Source of the DNA: Dastarcus helophoroides
Taxonomy: Eukaryota > Arthropoda > Insecta > Coleoptera > Bothrideridae
NCBI GenBank assembly: GCA_028583605.1
Contig: CM053327.1
Coordinates: forward strand, 16,541,629 to 16,605,628
Length of the DNA stretch: 64,000 bases
Direction of reading: 5' to 3'
The notes beneath the pieces were generated by a model. It had not been told where the DNA came from, made no database searches, and saw nothing but the letters and a program-made list of their open reading frames with translations. The translations under genes were made by a program, and so were the position numbers. Of this stretch, positions 35,071 to 48,172 are shown piece by piece. Positions within the stretch are counted from its first letter, which is position 1; every line of letters starts with the position of its first letter.

Positions 35071-36984
35071 AAATTTCAACGAACCGAAATAAACCGTTAT
35101 TTTTTTCCGGTTTAGTTCCGGTTTTCGTTCCGACAAAAATAACGGTTCGGTTCAGTTCCGGTTCCAAGCCCTGGTTTTGAACTAAGACAAAACTATCAAC
35201 TTTTTTTTGTATATAAACTTTTTCACTACTCTCTCTTAGGGAACGATTTGTTGGAATCGGTCAAATAAATATTTAATAATTTTTTTTATAGATTCATTAC
35301 AGTTTTACTCAGATCCAAGCCAATAACAATTTATATTGTACATTGTTTTGACACATGTGGTATTTAAGGCAAATTTGCTCGTTTGCGCCAAAATCTTATT
35401 GATGTGCATACAATGCACATGATTTGTTCACATCACTAAGATTTTGGCGCACACGATCTTTGTGTTACACAACATAAATATACATATATTTATTGCTATT
35501 AATTCGACTTAAGAATGAGTTGGGTTAATTGTGCGTGCGTAATTATCTTATAGAGGTGTGCGATTGTAAAGCATTTTTAAAGAATAATTAGTAAATATTT
35601 TTTGTCGAACGAGAACAATGGATGAAACAACACATTTGTTAGGAACTTTAGTTTATTTCTATGTTAGGCAGATAAATGTCATGTCGATGAAAATAGCAGC
35701 AAATTAAGAACTTGGTGAGATGCATTTTTTATATTATTAATTGTATAGCTGATAGCTGATTGCAAAATTTTCTTTTTTGGGCTTACTACTGGTAAAAATT
35801 CTATGATAAATTATTTTAATGATAATATACGGTGTAAATTGAACTTTGACTGTATAGAAGGTTTTTTTTTCTATTTCTACACATTTCACATCTCTTGTGA
35901 GTTGTGTTCCAAAATTATATCTAATTTTACATAAGTTAAGTACCTACTGCTCTTGCAATGATCATTTACTGTCTGATTATTTTGAATCTGGTGTCTTGGC
36001 AAACTGTTTTTTTTATTTATTATTGATGATATTGTCTGAGGTGCATGTTATATTCCCAAATGCCGAACATTTTTATTGTTCAATTGTTTTAAATTTACTA
36101 AAGTATAACAACAAGATTAGAAATTAAAACAAGGCTTTGTTGTTGCTTAACAAAAATGTAAAATAAAATACAGGGTGTGTCATTTGATTTTTTTCAGAAA
36201 AATATCATTTAGAGTTTGGTAATCATTCTAATACATTCGTCCTTCTAGACGAACTTCAAATTGGACTCACTTTTTATGTTTTTTTTTTCTAAATATCTCT
36301 CAAATTGGACCACACTGTATAATTCAATAAATAAAACTTTAAATATGAAAATACAATGAAGTTTATTTTTAATGCATCAACTTGAACATGTATTTAATAT
36401 TTATTGTCTAATCAGATCACTGTTCTCTTCACCAGTAAAAGATTTAACTAGTTCATATGGAAGCAGAATAAAAAAAAGAAAACAGAACAGTTTAAAAAGT
36501 ATTAGAAATAATGGAACATCTGCCGCCTTAAAAATAGCGTCACAAAAATTCACATCCCGTGAATGATATAGAAATACGTTAAGTGCATCAGAAGTTGACT
36601 TTCTGAGTTGATGCTTAGGCTCCTGTTTATCAATAAGAGTCAGCTGTATCAGCGTTTTTTTTTGAAATTCGTCTTCTAAGGGGGTAAAATTTACTTAATA
36701 ATATATATGTAGATAACACACCGCTTAAATCCATGGGTTTATAAACATGGAATTTCGCACACGAGTTCTTTATATCTGTAACGAGTACGTGAGCACTAAA
36801 AAAGGATTTTTAAAAACTCATCCTCCAAAAGTCTTAAGGAATGGCTGCAAATTTTTATAAAATTTCGTCACGTTTGAAATTAAAAATATGGAAATTGGTG
36901 TTTGGGCTTCTGTTTATAGATAAAAGTCTGCTGTCTCGGCGTTTTTGGAATTTCATGCCGAGGTGGGTAAAATCTGCTTAATTT
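35071..36984. other. Non-coding, with a hairpin
   Basis: No supported gene. It contains the hairpin at 35378-35457 and a segment at 36169-36330 that begins cagggtgtgtcattt like the tip of the long-TIR element. Confidence 0.45.
35378..35457. repeat. Hairpin with 28-bp arms
   Basis: ctcgtttgcgccaaaatctt at 35379 and its inverted partner aagattttggcgcacacgat (to 35457), extended inward by attgatgtg / cacatcact. Arms pair over ~28 bp with few mismatches, leaving a ~22-base loop. Possibly the tips of a very small foldback element. Confidence 0.7.
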
Positions 36985-39535
36985 TTAAAAAATGTCCAAA
37001 ATTTTGAAAAAACTTGAAATTTACAAAAAAATTTTGAAGTCATATTTTTCAAATAAAAGTCAACTTTTTGGAAAAATTAATCAAATATTTAAAAAAATCA
37101 AATTTTTCGAGTTTGTATATAAAGTTAAAATTTACAAAAAATTAAGAATTCAAAAGTTCAATATTTTAAAAAAATTTCAAGTTTAACATTTCGAGAATTG
37201 GAAATCAATTGGACAATTTCAAAAAAAATTAAAGTTTTTAAAGATTTATTTATATTTCAAAAAATTTTCAAAAACAGTCTAAAAAACTGAAGAATTGTTA
37301 CTCAACTGTTCAAAAAGAGCTGCCGTTTTAAAAGTCTGAATATTGAAGAAAAACCAAAACTACCAAAAAAATCGATATTTTGAAAAAGATCAAAGTTTAT
37401 AAAATGTCGATATTTTCATAGAAAGTCAAATTTTCAAAAAAAGTCAATATTTTGAAGAGAAATAAAAATTTTGAAAAAGTCGACATTTTCAGTGATTACC
37501 AGAATTTTAAAAAATGCAAAATTTTTAAAACATTCGAAATTTTGAAAACTTATCGAGGTTTGAAATACTTAATTGAAGAATTTTCAGTAAAATTTTCAAA
37601 AAGCTGGTATTTTCGAAAGGTCTACATATTGAAGAAAAATCAAAGTTATCAGAAAAGTCACAACTCTCAAAAAATGTTAAAATTTTATAAAATTTTGACA
37701 TATGTCAAAATTTTGAATAATTAAAATTAATTAACGGTCGAATATTTATTTAAAAAGTCGATAATTTTATTGTAAATTCTGAAAAACAAATAAATAAAAA
37801 AATAAATAAGGCTTTGAAAAAATATTGCACCTTTCAGGCAGGTTTTCGAAAAAAGTAGAAAATTTGAAATAATGTCATCTTTTGAAATTTTTATAAAAAA
37901 TTCAAATATCTAAAAATAAGCTCAGTATTTTAAGAAATGCTTTGACTAAACTTTCAAATATAATTGAAATTTTCAAAAAAGTTGCGATTATGAAAAACAG
38001 AGTTAAAATTAATAAAAAAAATTGTTAACATTTTTAAGAATAGAAGTTTTTCAAAAAAGTGTGATTTTTAAAAATATGAAAATTTGAAATAAAGAAACCT
38101 TTAAAAAAAGGCGAAAATTTGAAAAAGTCGATATTTAAGAAAAAGTCACAATATTCAAAAAAATAGTGGAAATATAAAAAATTAGTTAAAATTGTTACAT
38201 TTCTTAAAACTTTTAAAAATATACGAAAGATTCAAATAGATGAAAAGAAATCAACATTTTGAAAAAGTCGACATTTTAAAAAAAAAATCACAAATTTTGG
38301 GTCAAATTTTCAAAAAACAATATCAGAAAAGTCGAGTTTTTTAAAGAAAGTCGAAACTTTGGAAAAGGCGAATTTTTGGATAGTTAAAATTTTGAAGCAA
38401 AATTCTAACATTTTTTGAAACAGTTGATATTTTTAATTGGAATTTAAAAAAATAAAGTTCTGAAAAATTATCGAATTTTTCGGTCAAGGTCAAGATTTTC
38501 AAAAAAGCTAACATTATGAACAAATGATATTTTGGAAAAAATGAAAAAAGAAACGTCATGAAAAATTCGAAATATTGCAAAAAAAGCTGAAAATTCCAAA
38601 AAGTCAAAATTTAAAACGTCTCTATTTAAAAAAATTGAAACTTTGCAAAATAATTTTGAAAAATATAGTTGAAATTATAAAAAAATAAACTAAATTAGGA
38701 ATCGAATTTTTTAATGAAAGTTACAATTTTCAAAAAAATTAAATATTGAAAAGAGGTGAAATTTAAGATGGTCAAAATTTTAAAAACGTTCAGCTTTTAA
38801 AAAATTGCTACTGCATTGCATGCTAAAATCCGGGATCTCCAGAAAAACCCAAATTGAGAAAAGTTGAAATTTTCAAGAAAAAAATCGAAACTATCAAAAA
38901 ATATTTGCCTTTGGAAAAGTCGAAATTTAGAAATTTTGGGAAAATGTCTAAAGACTTAAAAAGATCCAAATTTTGACAAAAACTTAAAATTTTAGAAAAA
39001 CAAATTGATCTATATTTTAAACTAAAATCAAAGTTTGAAAAAAATCAACCTTTCAGAAAAAGTGACATTGTCAAAAGTTTTCATTATTAATATTTCAAAG
39101 AAATCTAACATTATTGAAAAGTGAAAATTTTAAAAAAATGACATCAGAAAAATCGAAATATTTAAAAAAGAGTCTTAAAAAGTTAAAATTTTGGATAAAG
39201 TTGAAATTTTGAAAGTCAAACATTAAGAAAAAGCCAAAATTTTGAAAAGTATGCAATGTTGATAGAGGGTTCAAAATTTGGAATAAAGTCGAAATTTTAA
39301 GAAAAATTCTACCTTTCACAAATTCGACATTTTTACAAAAATATCAAGATAAAAAAAAATTAAAATTTAGAAAAAATAGAAATCCCAGTCAAATTTTAAA
39401 TAAGTCAAAATTTTCTGTGAGCTAGGAATTTTCAAAATGTAGAACTTTTAAAAAAGTCGAATGTTTAGAAAAAAACCAAAGTAAAAATTTAGAAAATATC
39501 GAAATTTTGGAAAATGTCGAAATAAACAAAATTGA
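36985..39535. repeat. 2.5-kb homopurine-biased degenerate satellite-like array
   Basis: About 2.5 kb built from variants of aaaaagtcgaaattttgaaa and similar words, strongly A/G-biased on the plus strand, with spacing that drifts (roughly 18-30 bases) and no exact unit. All open frames here are K/N/F/I-rich low-complexity translations. Related blocks occur elsewhere in the window, some in the opposite polarity. Confidence 0.75.
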
Positions 39536-40617
39536 TTTATTAACAGGTTAAAAAAATACTGGTCATGAGTGGGGTCATATACTACATCAGCTAGTTAGAT
39601 GATAAAACTGTTTATAAGCAAAGTTGTAGCACTTTTAAAGACCTTTAAAATGTTTTCCATAATTTGTTCCAGCTGCACAGTTGCCGAATTATTAAAGTTT
39701 TAGTTATTAAATAATTATATGGTTTCAGGGTAAAGTGCTTGGGTCAAGTTTTTGAGGAAATTGGCTTATGCCACTGTTGCATGTTACACTTCGCGATTCT
39801 GGGGGGACGAAACATTTTAAGTGCTATGTGGCTCTGTCTATGAAATAAAGGCAATTTTACATACATACATACATGCATTCTTAAGTTTTTAATATTTATT
39901 AAAGGACGAGGAAGTTTTGCGTTTTCAATATCTCAAACATATAAATTATGACTTAAGCACTTTCACCCAGTAACCACAGAATTTCTTATTGAATATTTGA
40001 GAACTAAACATTTCTAAATATTTATATGCGATCTCCTCAAAAAGTTTTGAGTTTCACATCATATTATTAGGGCAAAAATATAGTGATTTTCCTTCGAGCC
40101 TAAGATATTTTTTAAGTGGCAATTTTTTATTATTATTTTTTCCTGGATTTCCGGTTGAGTAAAAATTACGAACTAAATCTAATAAATAAATATTTCTAAG
40201 ATTTATAACATATTTCAATTCCATCAAATTCGCAACAACGTTTAGTGGAAAAATTATTTTTTGAAAATTAAAAAAAAAATCTCAGTAAATCTATTCAAAG
40301 GCTGATTTTCCCATGCTTACCCGGCTACAACCTTGAAACTGAACGAGCACGAATTGCGCTCAAAAGTTATGGCAATTAACCCTCTCATTAGTCCAGGGTT
40401 AATTCCAAAACTGAATCGCCCTCAAAATTTATAATGAGCTTCTAATAGTTTACAACCTTCACCTTTGGGGGTTCTCACTCTTATGCAGTAGTTATAATTA
40501 TTATTTAGTTATGATTTATCTTTTGTACTATCGACATGAAATACATTTTAAATGAACGGGGTCGTACGCTACTAGTGTTCGAATAGTTTTCCCTGTGTCG
40601 GAAATTGAAGAAAACGG
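39536..40617. other. No gene seen
   Basis: AT-rich sequence with a (CATA)4-like tract near 39860-39875. It ends where the second MULE relic begins. Confidence 0.4.
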
Positions 40618-41930
40618 ATGAAATATTGTGGCGCTGTACAAAGAAGCAGTGTACAGCAAAGATGTATACCCTCAACTCCGTCTTTTTCCCGAAAAGACGG
40701 AATCCATTACCACCAATTGGATGAAGCATGTGCTAATCGCCAAAAGATAAGTAACAGTATTAAACGAAAAGCTATCTGCACAAAGCCAGCAAAATTAATT
40801 AAAATAGAAATTGAGTTGCAAAAAGATGTGAATACTATATCTGCAAGAGACGTGAAATACATTCGCAACAAATTAAATCGGACTGCGGTAAAAATATTAC
40901 CGAAGTTACCCAATACTACGAAAGACGTGCAAGAACTGTTAAACAACTGGAAATAACTACAATTAATGGAGAAGATTTGTTAGTCAATGATATTAAGTAA
41001 AGTGTGGTAGTTTTTTCTTGCTCAACTAACTTGTAGTTTATGTGCAACCAAGAAACTATCATTTGTTAATGGAACATTCGATTACTGCACGAAACATTTT
41101 TTGCAAATGTTTATCATTCATGGATCTAAGAATGGCATCTACATACCATTAGTTTTTTGAAAGATAAGCTAAAATCTACATACGCTTTTGTTCTTAACGC
41201 TATTAAAGAAGAGTGCAAGAAAAGAAACCTCGAGCCTAATCCGAAAAGTGTGGTAGCAGATTTCGAATTCGCAAACATACTGGGTTGTATGCCATATTTC
41301 CCGATGCGAATATAATTGGGTCTCGTTTTCATTTAGCTCAAGCTTGGTATGTTATTTACTACACATTTCAAAATATCCACAAGACCTTATGTTTTTATTT
41401 GTTTTAGGTGGAGAAAGATATTCACTGGGATTAACAAAGGAATATGAGTACAACAATTGTCCAACGGGTGCGTGGCTAAAATATCTATTTGGGCTGACGT
41501 TTTTGTCTCACAATGAAGGCGGTAGTTGCTTAGTAGAAGACTTTATATCCGACAAACCTGAAGATGAACATATTGATCAATTTTTGGACTACCTTATAGG
41601 AAATTATATCAACGAGGAAAGCGCAAAATTTTCACCCGAAATCTGGGTAGCAAGAGATTGTAGTGTAGCCCCAACAACAAATGGATGAGAATCTTTCCAT
41701 TCCAAATTCAATTCGGAAATGGGGAGACTTCACCCCAATATACACCTTTTTTTGAAAACCTTAACAGCGACGCAAATCGATGCGTCACTGTTAAGGTACT
41801 ACGACAAGAACATCCTAAAAAACAAGAATTTATTGAACATAAAATTCAGTTAGAAAATAATGAAATCTTTCGACTTGATTTTGTGAAGTGTGTATCCTTT
41901 AAGTTTAATTCTATCGTTTTATAATTTTTT
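40618..41930 (+). pseudogene. FLYWCH/MULE transposase relic
   Basis: A longer dead MULE protein in several frames: HYHQLDEACANRQKISNSIK and ISARDVKYIRNKLNRTAVKI (linker after the FLYWCH finger), then LKSTYAFVLNAIKEECKKRN, PKSVVADFEFANILG (catalytic Asp in ADFE) and ANIIGSRFHLAQAWY (the FHLxQ motif), then GGERYSLGLTKEY, LTFLSHNEG and VAPTTNG followed by TGA where relatives have Cys (NGCESFHS); ESFHSKFNSEMGRLHPNIHL continues in frame, then shifts. At least two frameshifts and one stop. The order and motifs identify the family; a function is no longer possible. Confidence 0.8.
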
Positions 41931-43963
41931 TACTTGTGTACATATACTTACAATACATAAATATTTTCTAATGTTTGTATGTCTGCAAATAAATGCACCT
42001 TTATATAATTTAATAAGCAATACCTACCTAATTAATTTGAGAGCAGTTCAGTACGGGATTAAGCGGGCCCCGGCGGAAAATAAAATTTTGAGCGCAATTT
42101 GGGTCTGTAATTAAGGGCCCCAATTATTTTGAGCGCAGTTCATGCACAACAGGCATTTCGTGACTAAGTCGAATGTAATTTGGAAGCAGTCTGAATTTAA
42201 TGTACTTATAAAAAATATTTTTTGCAACAGAAGTGATTAATTTAAGATTTTAACTGACTATTTTTAGAAAATGGTCGTTTCGAGAAAAAACTCATAATTT
42301 ATTATATTATTATAAAATAAATAAGAATCGTATAAAGCATAAATTTTCCTCTGGACTTTTTGCAAAGTGCGAACATATTTATATTTCTACCGATTCGGTC
42401 AATTTCATTATTTTTCTATCAATATAGAGAGTTTCTTAACGTCGTCAAAATGGACTTCCCCGAGAAGTTGAATTTCATCTAACAATTTTTCTGCTGAGAT
42501 TCATGTTTTTGGGGTTAATTATATGAACCAAAAATTTAAGATATTTAGTTTAAAAAAATTTTTAAAAATGTAAATTTGTGAAATATTGCCTACATTAACT
42601 TTGCAACCAATTTCATGAAATGCATTTGAATGCAAATCAAAAATGAATGCTAATTTTTGGAATAGGTCCAGTCTATTTTCGTCGGTGCATTAACCTTTAA
42701 ACATCGAATTTATATTTAGCTGAGTAAATATGTAGAGATTGGTCTTTGAAGGTTAGAAAAAAGTAATAAAAGCATTAAAATTGAAAGCGATTAATTATGT
42801 CGACATTCATTAATATTTAATTTAATTTTAAAGTATCATCTGGCAACAAAAAGAAAATTTCGTAATTAATGCAATATTTACAAGATAACTAACATAATAA
42901 ATGCACTTTCTAACGTAATATGGAAGTCGATGCAATCCGTAAAAACGTAAGTTTTACTCTTGTTAAAATGTTTATAGCAAAGCTGAATCTATGATTAAAA
43001 TACCTCGACAAGATATTGTATTAGCAGCATATGAAAGTACGTACAATAAAAATGTGTCTTTCTTCTTTACAGCTTATGTATTCTTAATATCAAATAAATG
43101 TAGCAACCCGATTATTAATTTATTTGTACTGATTATTCACAATAAGTTTGTGCTTTTAATTTTTGAATTTTTTCGTACACATTATATAGGTTTACCAAAA
43201 AAAAGGTGCCACCGAGATCTAAACGTAATTTGAACTTATAATATGTAGCATTACTTCCAGTAATATTAAATTATCAAAAATACGTACTTTTTTTAACTTA
43301 CTATCGTTTCAATAACTATTTAACCAATTTGTTTTTGTTGCTTGTTCATTTGCAAAAGTTTGTAAATAAAACCAGCAAGATACCAGAGTCAAAACGGTAA
43401 TATTTAAACCACCCTCACACTTTGTTGTTACGTTTGTTGAAAGTAGAGTGTGAAGTTTCGAAAATCAATATCTTAAATGCGTATTTTTCTTACTTTAACT
43501 TGAAAATTAAAGGGCTGATAAACCATAATAGGCATAAAACCATAAACCATAATTTATCAATGTTTGCAAAAAGTGTAATGAATATATAAGGCAATGGACG
43601 AATGGTAAAAGAAATCTGTTGAAGTTCAATGTGCCTATGATTTGGATGAAATAAAAAATTACTATCCTGACTGTTATTTTTTTTTTAGTCAAGACATGTG
43701 GTATTAACCTAAAAAAATGACCCCGATCTAGCATGTTGTAAAAAAATGTGTTCATCCAGAAGGCTTCCATGTTCCAAAATTTTGAAATGGTTATCCTGTT
43801 TCTAAAATTTCGACTTTAAACTCGAAACATAAACATTTTAAATTATTCTACTGTGATAATGATTCCTCCAATTTATTCTCATTTCTAATATATGTTATAG
43901 ACTTATGCATTTATTATGCAAGTTGAGTCAAAAGTGTGTTCATTAAACGCTTGGTTGATTTAA
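41931..43963. other. No recognised gene
   Basis: Includes a GC-richer patch at 42055-42125 with two copies of a word like ttgagcgca(a/g)tt. An open frame at 42991-43233 is hydrophobic and unrecognised. I support no gene. Confidence 0.4.
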
Positions 43964-44149
43964 CTATCTCCCACTTTTTCTAGAACCACTATTAACTACT
44001 ACTACATGCACTTCCAAACACTTATAGAATTTCCGCAATGTGGCTGCATCCTTGTCACCTCGTGTTTGTGTGGTGTGACAGTGAAGTGCAGGTTTCGTAA
44101 ACTTACTATTTTTAAGTGGTTCGAAGGTGAAATCATCTTGATGCTCCAC
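43964..44149 (-). other. Short unidentified frame
   Basis: A 61-codon minus-strand frame with HQDDFTFEPLKNSKFTKPAL and TTQTRGDKDAATLRKFYKCL. Its composition is protein-like (balanced charge, no homopolymers) unlike its surroundings, but I know no relative. It could be one exon or a transposon scrap. Confidence 0.25.
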
Positions 44150-45399
44150 AATTAACGCTCGGTTCGTGGAATATGTTTACATAATATCCGCGGTAAGCGA
44201 CAAAATATAGATTAATACAAAATAAAACAAACTTTTCCTCTGCAATACCTCACGGATTAATTAAATTCGAAGAATCAAAATAAATATTGCATAAAATCAG
44301 AAAATGTTTAATAATGAGTAAAAAAAATATATAAATAAATATAAATTTCAATACTTTTCATAACTATTAAACTTTATTAACCATTAAAACAGCAACAGAT
44401 ATTAAAAATTCCACAATGTTTCCATAAATATTTGCTAAGACCGGATCAGGTTTCGCTTTACAACATCATCGGCGGTTATACCAGCAATAAAACCACGAAG
44501 TAAGGGTTGGAAATGTCAATTATTTCAAGACTTATAAAAATATTAACGGTTTTTTTGTAAAAAAATCTAATGGTATTTCAGAACAAAGCTTTAGATACCG
44601 CATAAAAGGTTCAGGTTTAAGAAACATCCAAAACACTCAAATCACACCAGCATCGGCGTATTCAAGACGGAGGCTATCAGGAGTAAAATTTTTAAAAATT
44701 CCCCTGGAACCTAGCAACCTAAAAAAGAAAATTAAGTATAAACAAAATATAAATGCCAAAATATGTATATATTTTTTCACATTATGCAACAAATTGACAC
44801 ACATATCTTGCAAATTTTAACGGGTCAATAAAAAATCAAGAGTAGATAAAAAAGATTAAATTTTGAGTAAATTGTCGAAATTTTTTAGTTATTTCAAGGT
44901 TGGTTTGAAAATAAATTAAAATCGTTGTTAAAGGTGCAAACCACGGGAATTGGTTTTATATAAACTTTCAGAAAAAAGCAGAATGTTCTTCTTCAAGCTC
45001 AAAATGCAAATCTACTTTACTCTCACTCAAAACTATTCCTAACATCAAACATACCTTATGTCTAAAGCCCGGAAGTTTAAGGAATACGTTTAAAATGTTT
45101 ATTTTTGCTAATTTTGAGAGGTTACTACTTAGAAAGCTTGTAATGGAAAATATTTGCTTATAGAAACATAATAATCGGTTTTTTTTATAATCTCATAATA
45201 TCTTAATTGCATTGTAATTATCTTTGCCTCTGAATGTTATTAAAATTAAAAAATCTTCTTCTCATTAACCCTCGCCCTACACAATGCTATATATCTCTCT
45301 ATACCTGCAATTGCAGGTATATTTAAATTCTGGAAAAATATTTATTTTATGATTATTATTTCGTGTTTACTACGTTGTACATGTAAGTTTGTTCACGTG
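44150..45399. other. Mostly non-coding; possible decayed exon
   Basis: On the minus strand an acceptor-like tttttag at 44721-44728 is followed by a frame reading LLGSRGIFKNFTPDSLRLEY and ADAGVI, then a stop; the same frame continues after it as VFWMFLKPEPFMRYLKLC. This looks like decayed protein sequence of unknown identity. The rest is AT-rich without a gene. Confidence 0.3.
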
Positions 45400-46372
45400 C
45401 CTAAAGTTGCGTCTTCATTAAAAAACAAATTACAAAAAAATGCTTTGTGTAAAGTGTGTGAAAAAAGTATTAATGAAGAAAAAAGTTCCATATCACGCAG
45501 CATGTAAATGGAAAATTTCATAGGGAGTCTGCAATTAAAAAGAAAAATTCCAAATAACCTAAAAAACAAGACCTTCTGCAGTCGTTTACGGAGATAAATA
45601 ATCGCTAGTCTCAGTTTTCTATGGATGTATGTGCTGCCTTTGTTGAAGCCGGTATCCTTTTATGGAAAGTACAACACAAATCAATAAAAGATTTATTTGA
45701 AAAATACACTAAAGAAAACCTCCTCTGTGAATCTTCTTTAAGACAAGAGCTATCAAGAAAAATTAGTTCAAATACGTCAAGGCATTGACAACAGTAACAG
45801 TTGAGTATCAATAAACAAAACTATTGATGCAATATTGATGCATATTGCTAATGTAGTCATAGATATATTATTCTAAGAATTTTGTCGCATTTAAGCAAAT
45901 TGTGGATAAAAAGAACTTCTTCAACAAAAAAGTGTTAAGAATCCTCTCAGTTTTATTGCTTTTAACTGCTGATTTGTGTGAATAAATAAGAGCTTTGGAA
46001 CAACAAGGTGAAAAATGACAGCTTCAATTAAAGTTGTTAAAAATATAATAAAATAAATTTCTGGAATTCCTGGAGATAAAGGAAATAAGATTTTTCAAAA
46101 ATTGCCACAGGTAATAGGTGCAATTACCAAACTTTAAAAAGTATTTTAGAAATTTTTTGCAGGAATGAAGCTAATGTCGAATTACTAGTGGACAAAACTG
46201 TATTATGTTTTAAATATGAAACTATTACATCTGTAGAGGTAGAAAGAACATTTTCTAAATTAAAATATACTATTTTGGACAAACGCTAAAATTTTAGCAC
46301 AGAAAACCTAAAGCGATATTTAGTAATCACTTGTAATATAAGTGATAATGAAGTAGATGATGACCAAGGTTA
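45400..46372 (+). pseudogene. CGGBP1/hAT-like transposon protein relic
   Basis: Pieces in shifting frames: KCFVCKVCEKSINEEKSSIS (zinc-finger-like Cys pair), CAAFVEAGIPLWKVQHKSI, FEKYTKENLPCESSLRQELS, then VERTFSKLKYTILDKR and FSTENLKRYLVITC at the end. The AFxxAxIPLWK and ...YxxxxxPxxSTLR motifs, together with the terminal ERxFSxxKxxLxDRR segment, are those of CGGBP1-like proteins that derive from hAT transposases. Many stops show it is dead. Confidence 0.7.
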
Positions 46373-46683
46373 GAAAAATGTATATATGTATATTATTTGG
46401 AAGTAAATGCTTAAAATATTGTTTTTAATGCTTAAAATGCCTATTTTCTAATATAAGCGCTTATTTTAAAGATTTTTGGTGCGTAAAGGATTTCATAAAA
46501 ATAGTTTGCATCATATTGCGTTTCTCATAATGACCAGTTACAATGGTTGCAAATAAAAATGTTTTGTTCCGTAGTAAGTGTCTCATTTAGTTAACTTACA
46601 GTAAGAATTCAAAGACAAAATTGTTCAGTAAAAGTCAGTGGGTAATTTGTGCAACTTCTATTTCCATGACAATTACTGGAGTC

Positions 46684-48172
46684 CGGAGTGTTCCATTTTC
46701 GGTACTTTTCGGGGGTATTGGGCTTATTAATAAAGATAGTGTTGGGATTTTTACTTTGCTGCCTTACTTTTTGATGAAATGAAAGATTTCAGTCTCAAAT
46801 TTATCATGCTGTCTTAGTTTTTATGCTACAGGCTGATTTTGAAAATCTTTCTTTTTGGCCATGCCTCGTATTTCCGTTATGCCTTCTTATATTAAGAAGA
46901 TGGGAACTAATCTTGCTAGAGTTATTTACGTTAATGATGTGTGGCCTTGTTAATTTTTTTTATAGAAAGTCAAATTTTTGAGATATTAACCAAAATTTTA
47001 TTTTCTTAACCGGAATACTCCATATATTATTTTTTATATTGGTTGAGCATAATTTGATCTTTTCAAAAAATATATAGTTGTTGCATTTATTTAAAAAAAA
47101 GTTCAAAATCCAATATTTTTATAGTTTATACTTTACATTAGCGGTAGGCTATGACCAATTTATTAGAAACATATGCAACATTCATAATTATTTTGAAAAT
47201 TCAACCCTTCAAAAGTTACTTTAAAATTTTTCTATATTTTCAGTTGTGTATTAAAAATTATTGGTATTTGTATTTTGTCAAAATTCTTTGAGCCTTAAAT
47301 CTTGTTACATCAACACCTTTCTCTATTTTTTAACGAGATGAGCAACTTGATGATTCTGTATTCCATAACACTTTTATTTGTTTTTCTCTTCATGTTGCTG
47401 AACCTTGTAAAGGAGTTGGTTTGGCGTACCGAATCATTCGAAATAGAGAAATAATTCTGGAAAATTTAGTTAGAAAAGTAAGAGAAATATACCAATATTG
47501 CATTAAAAGAAGGGTTTTTAATTTTGCAAATAATCTTTTAAAAATTTCAGCTTGTTTCTATTAGATAGAGCTTTTGTGTTTTTACGATAAAGTAAAATAT
47601 GCAATATTAATTAAGTTTTAATACAGAATTGAAAATATTGAAATTTACTTTTGAAGAGTTTAATTCTTTGAATAATTATTAATTTTGCCCTTGTTTTTAG
47701 TAAATTAGTCATAGCCTACTGCTATAAATTATAAAAATATCGAATTTTGAGCTTGTTTTTAAAAATAAACCTTAACAACTACATATTTTTAAAAAGCCCA
47801 AATTATGTTTAATCAATATGAAAAATAATATATAGGGTATTCTATTTAAGAAAATATAATTTTGGTTAATATCTCAAAAATTTGACTTTTTAGAAAAACA
47901 TTCACTATGTCACTGACCTAACGTAAACACCTGTAGCAAGATCAGTTTTTACTTTTTTGATGTAAGTAGACATTACGGAGATACAAGGTATGGCTAAAAA
48001 CTGAAGATTTGCAAAATCACCCTGTAGTTTAAAAAGTAAGACAGCTATGACAAATTTGAGGCTGGAATGTTTCAATTGACCAAAAAGTAGGACACTAAAG
48101 TGAAAATCCTAATACCCTACCTTTAATAATAACTCCAATACCCCCGAAAAGTGCCAAAAATGGGACACCCTG
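46684..48172. mobile_element. Element with ~480-bp terminal inverted repeats
   Basis: The right end reads, inverted, CAGGGTGTCCCATTTTTGGC; the left end starts CGGAGTGTTCCATTTTCGGT. Both continue with acttttcgggggtattgg and stay alignable for about 480 bp (left arm to ~47165, right arm from ~47705). The ~540-bp centre has no recognisable protein. A clear target duplication is not visible. A solo arm lies at 29990-30440, and a fragment of the tip may lie at 36169, so it is a dispersed family, probably non-autonomous foldback-type DNA elements. Confidence 0.8.

Noticed and set aside
36992..39319. Several K/N/F-rich frames of 60-90 codons in the 37-39 kb array
   Set aside because: They translate low-complexity aaaattt/gaaaaa repeats on both strands and have no protein-like composition.
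44400..44728. Minus-strand fragments (RGIFKNFTPDSLRL; GFIAGITADDVVKRN) that look like exons
   Set aside because: In-frame stops follow shortly, there is no continuous gene model, and I cannot name a family; kept only as a note on decayed sequence.
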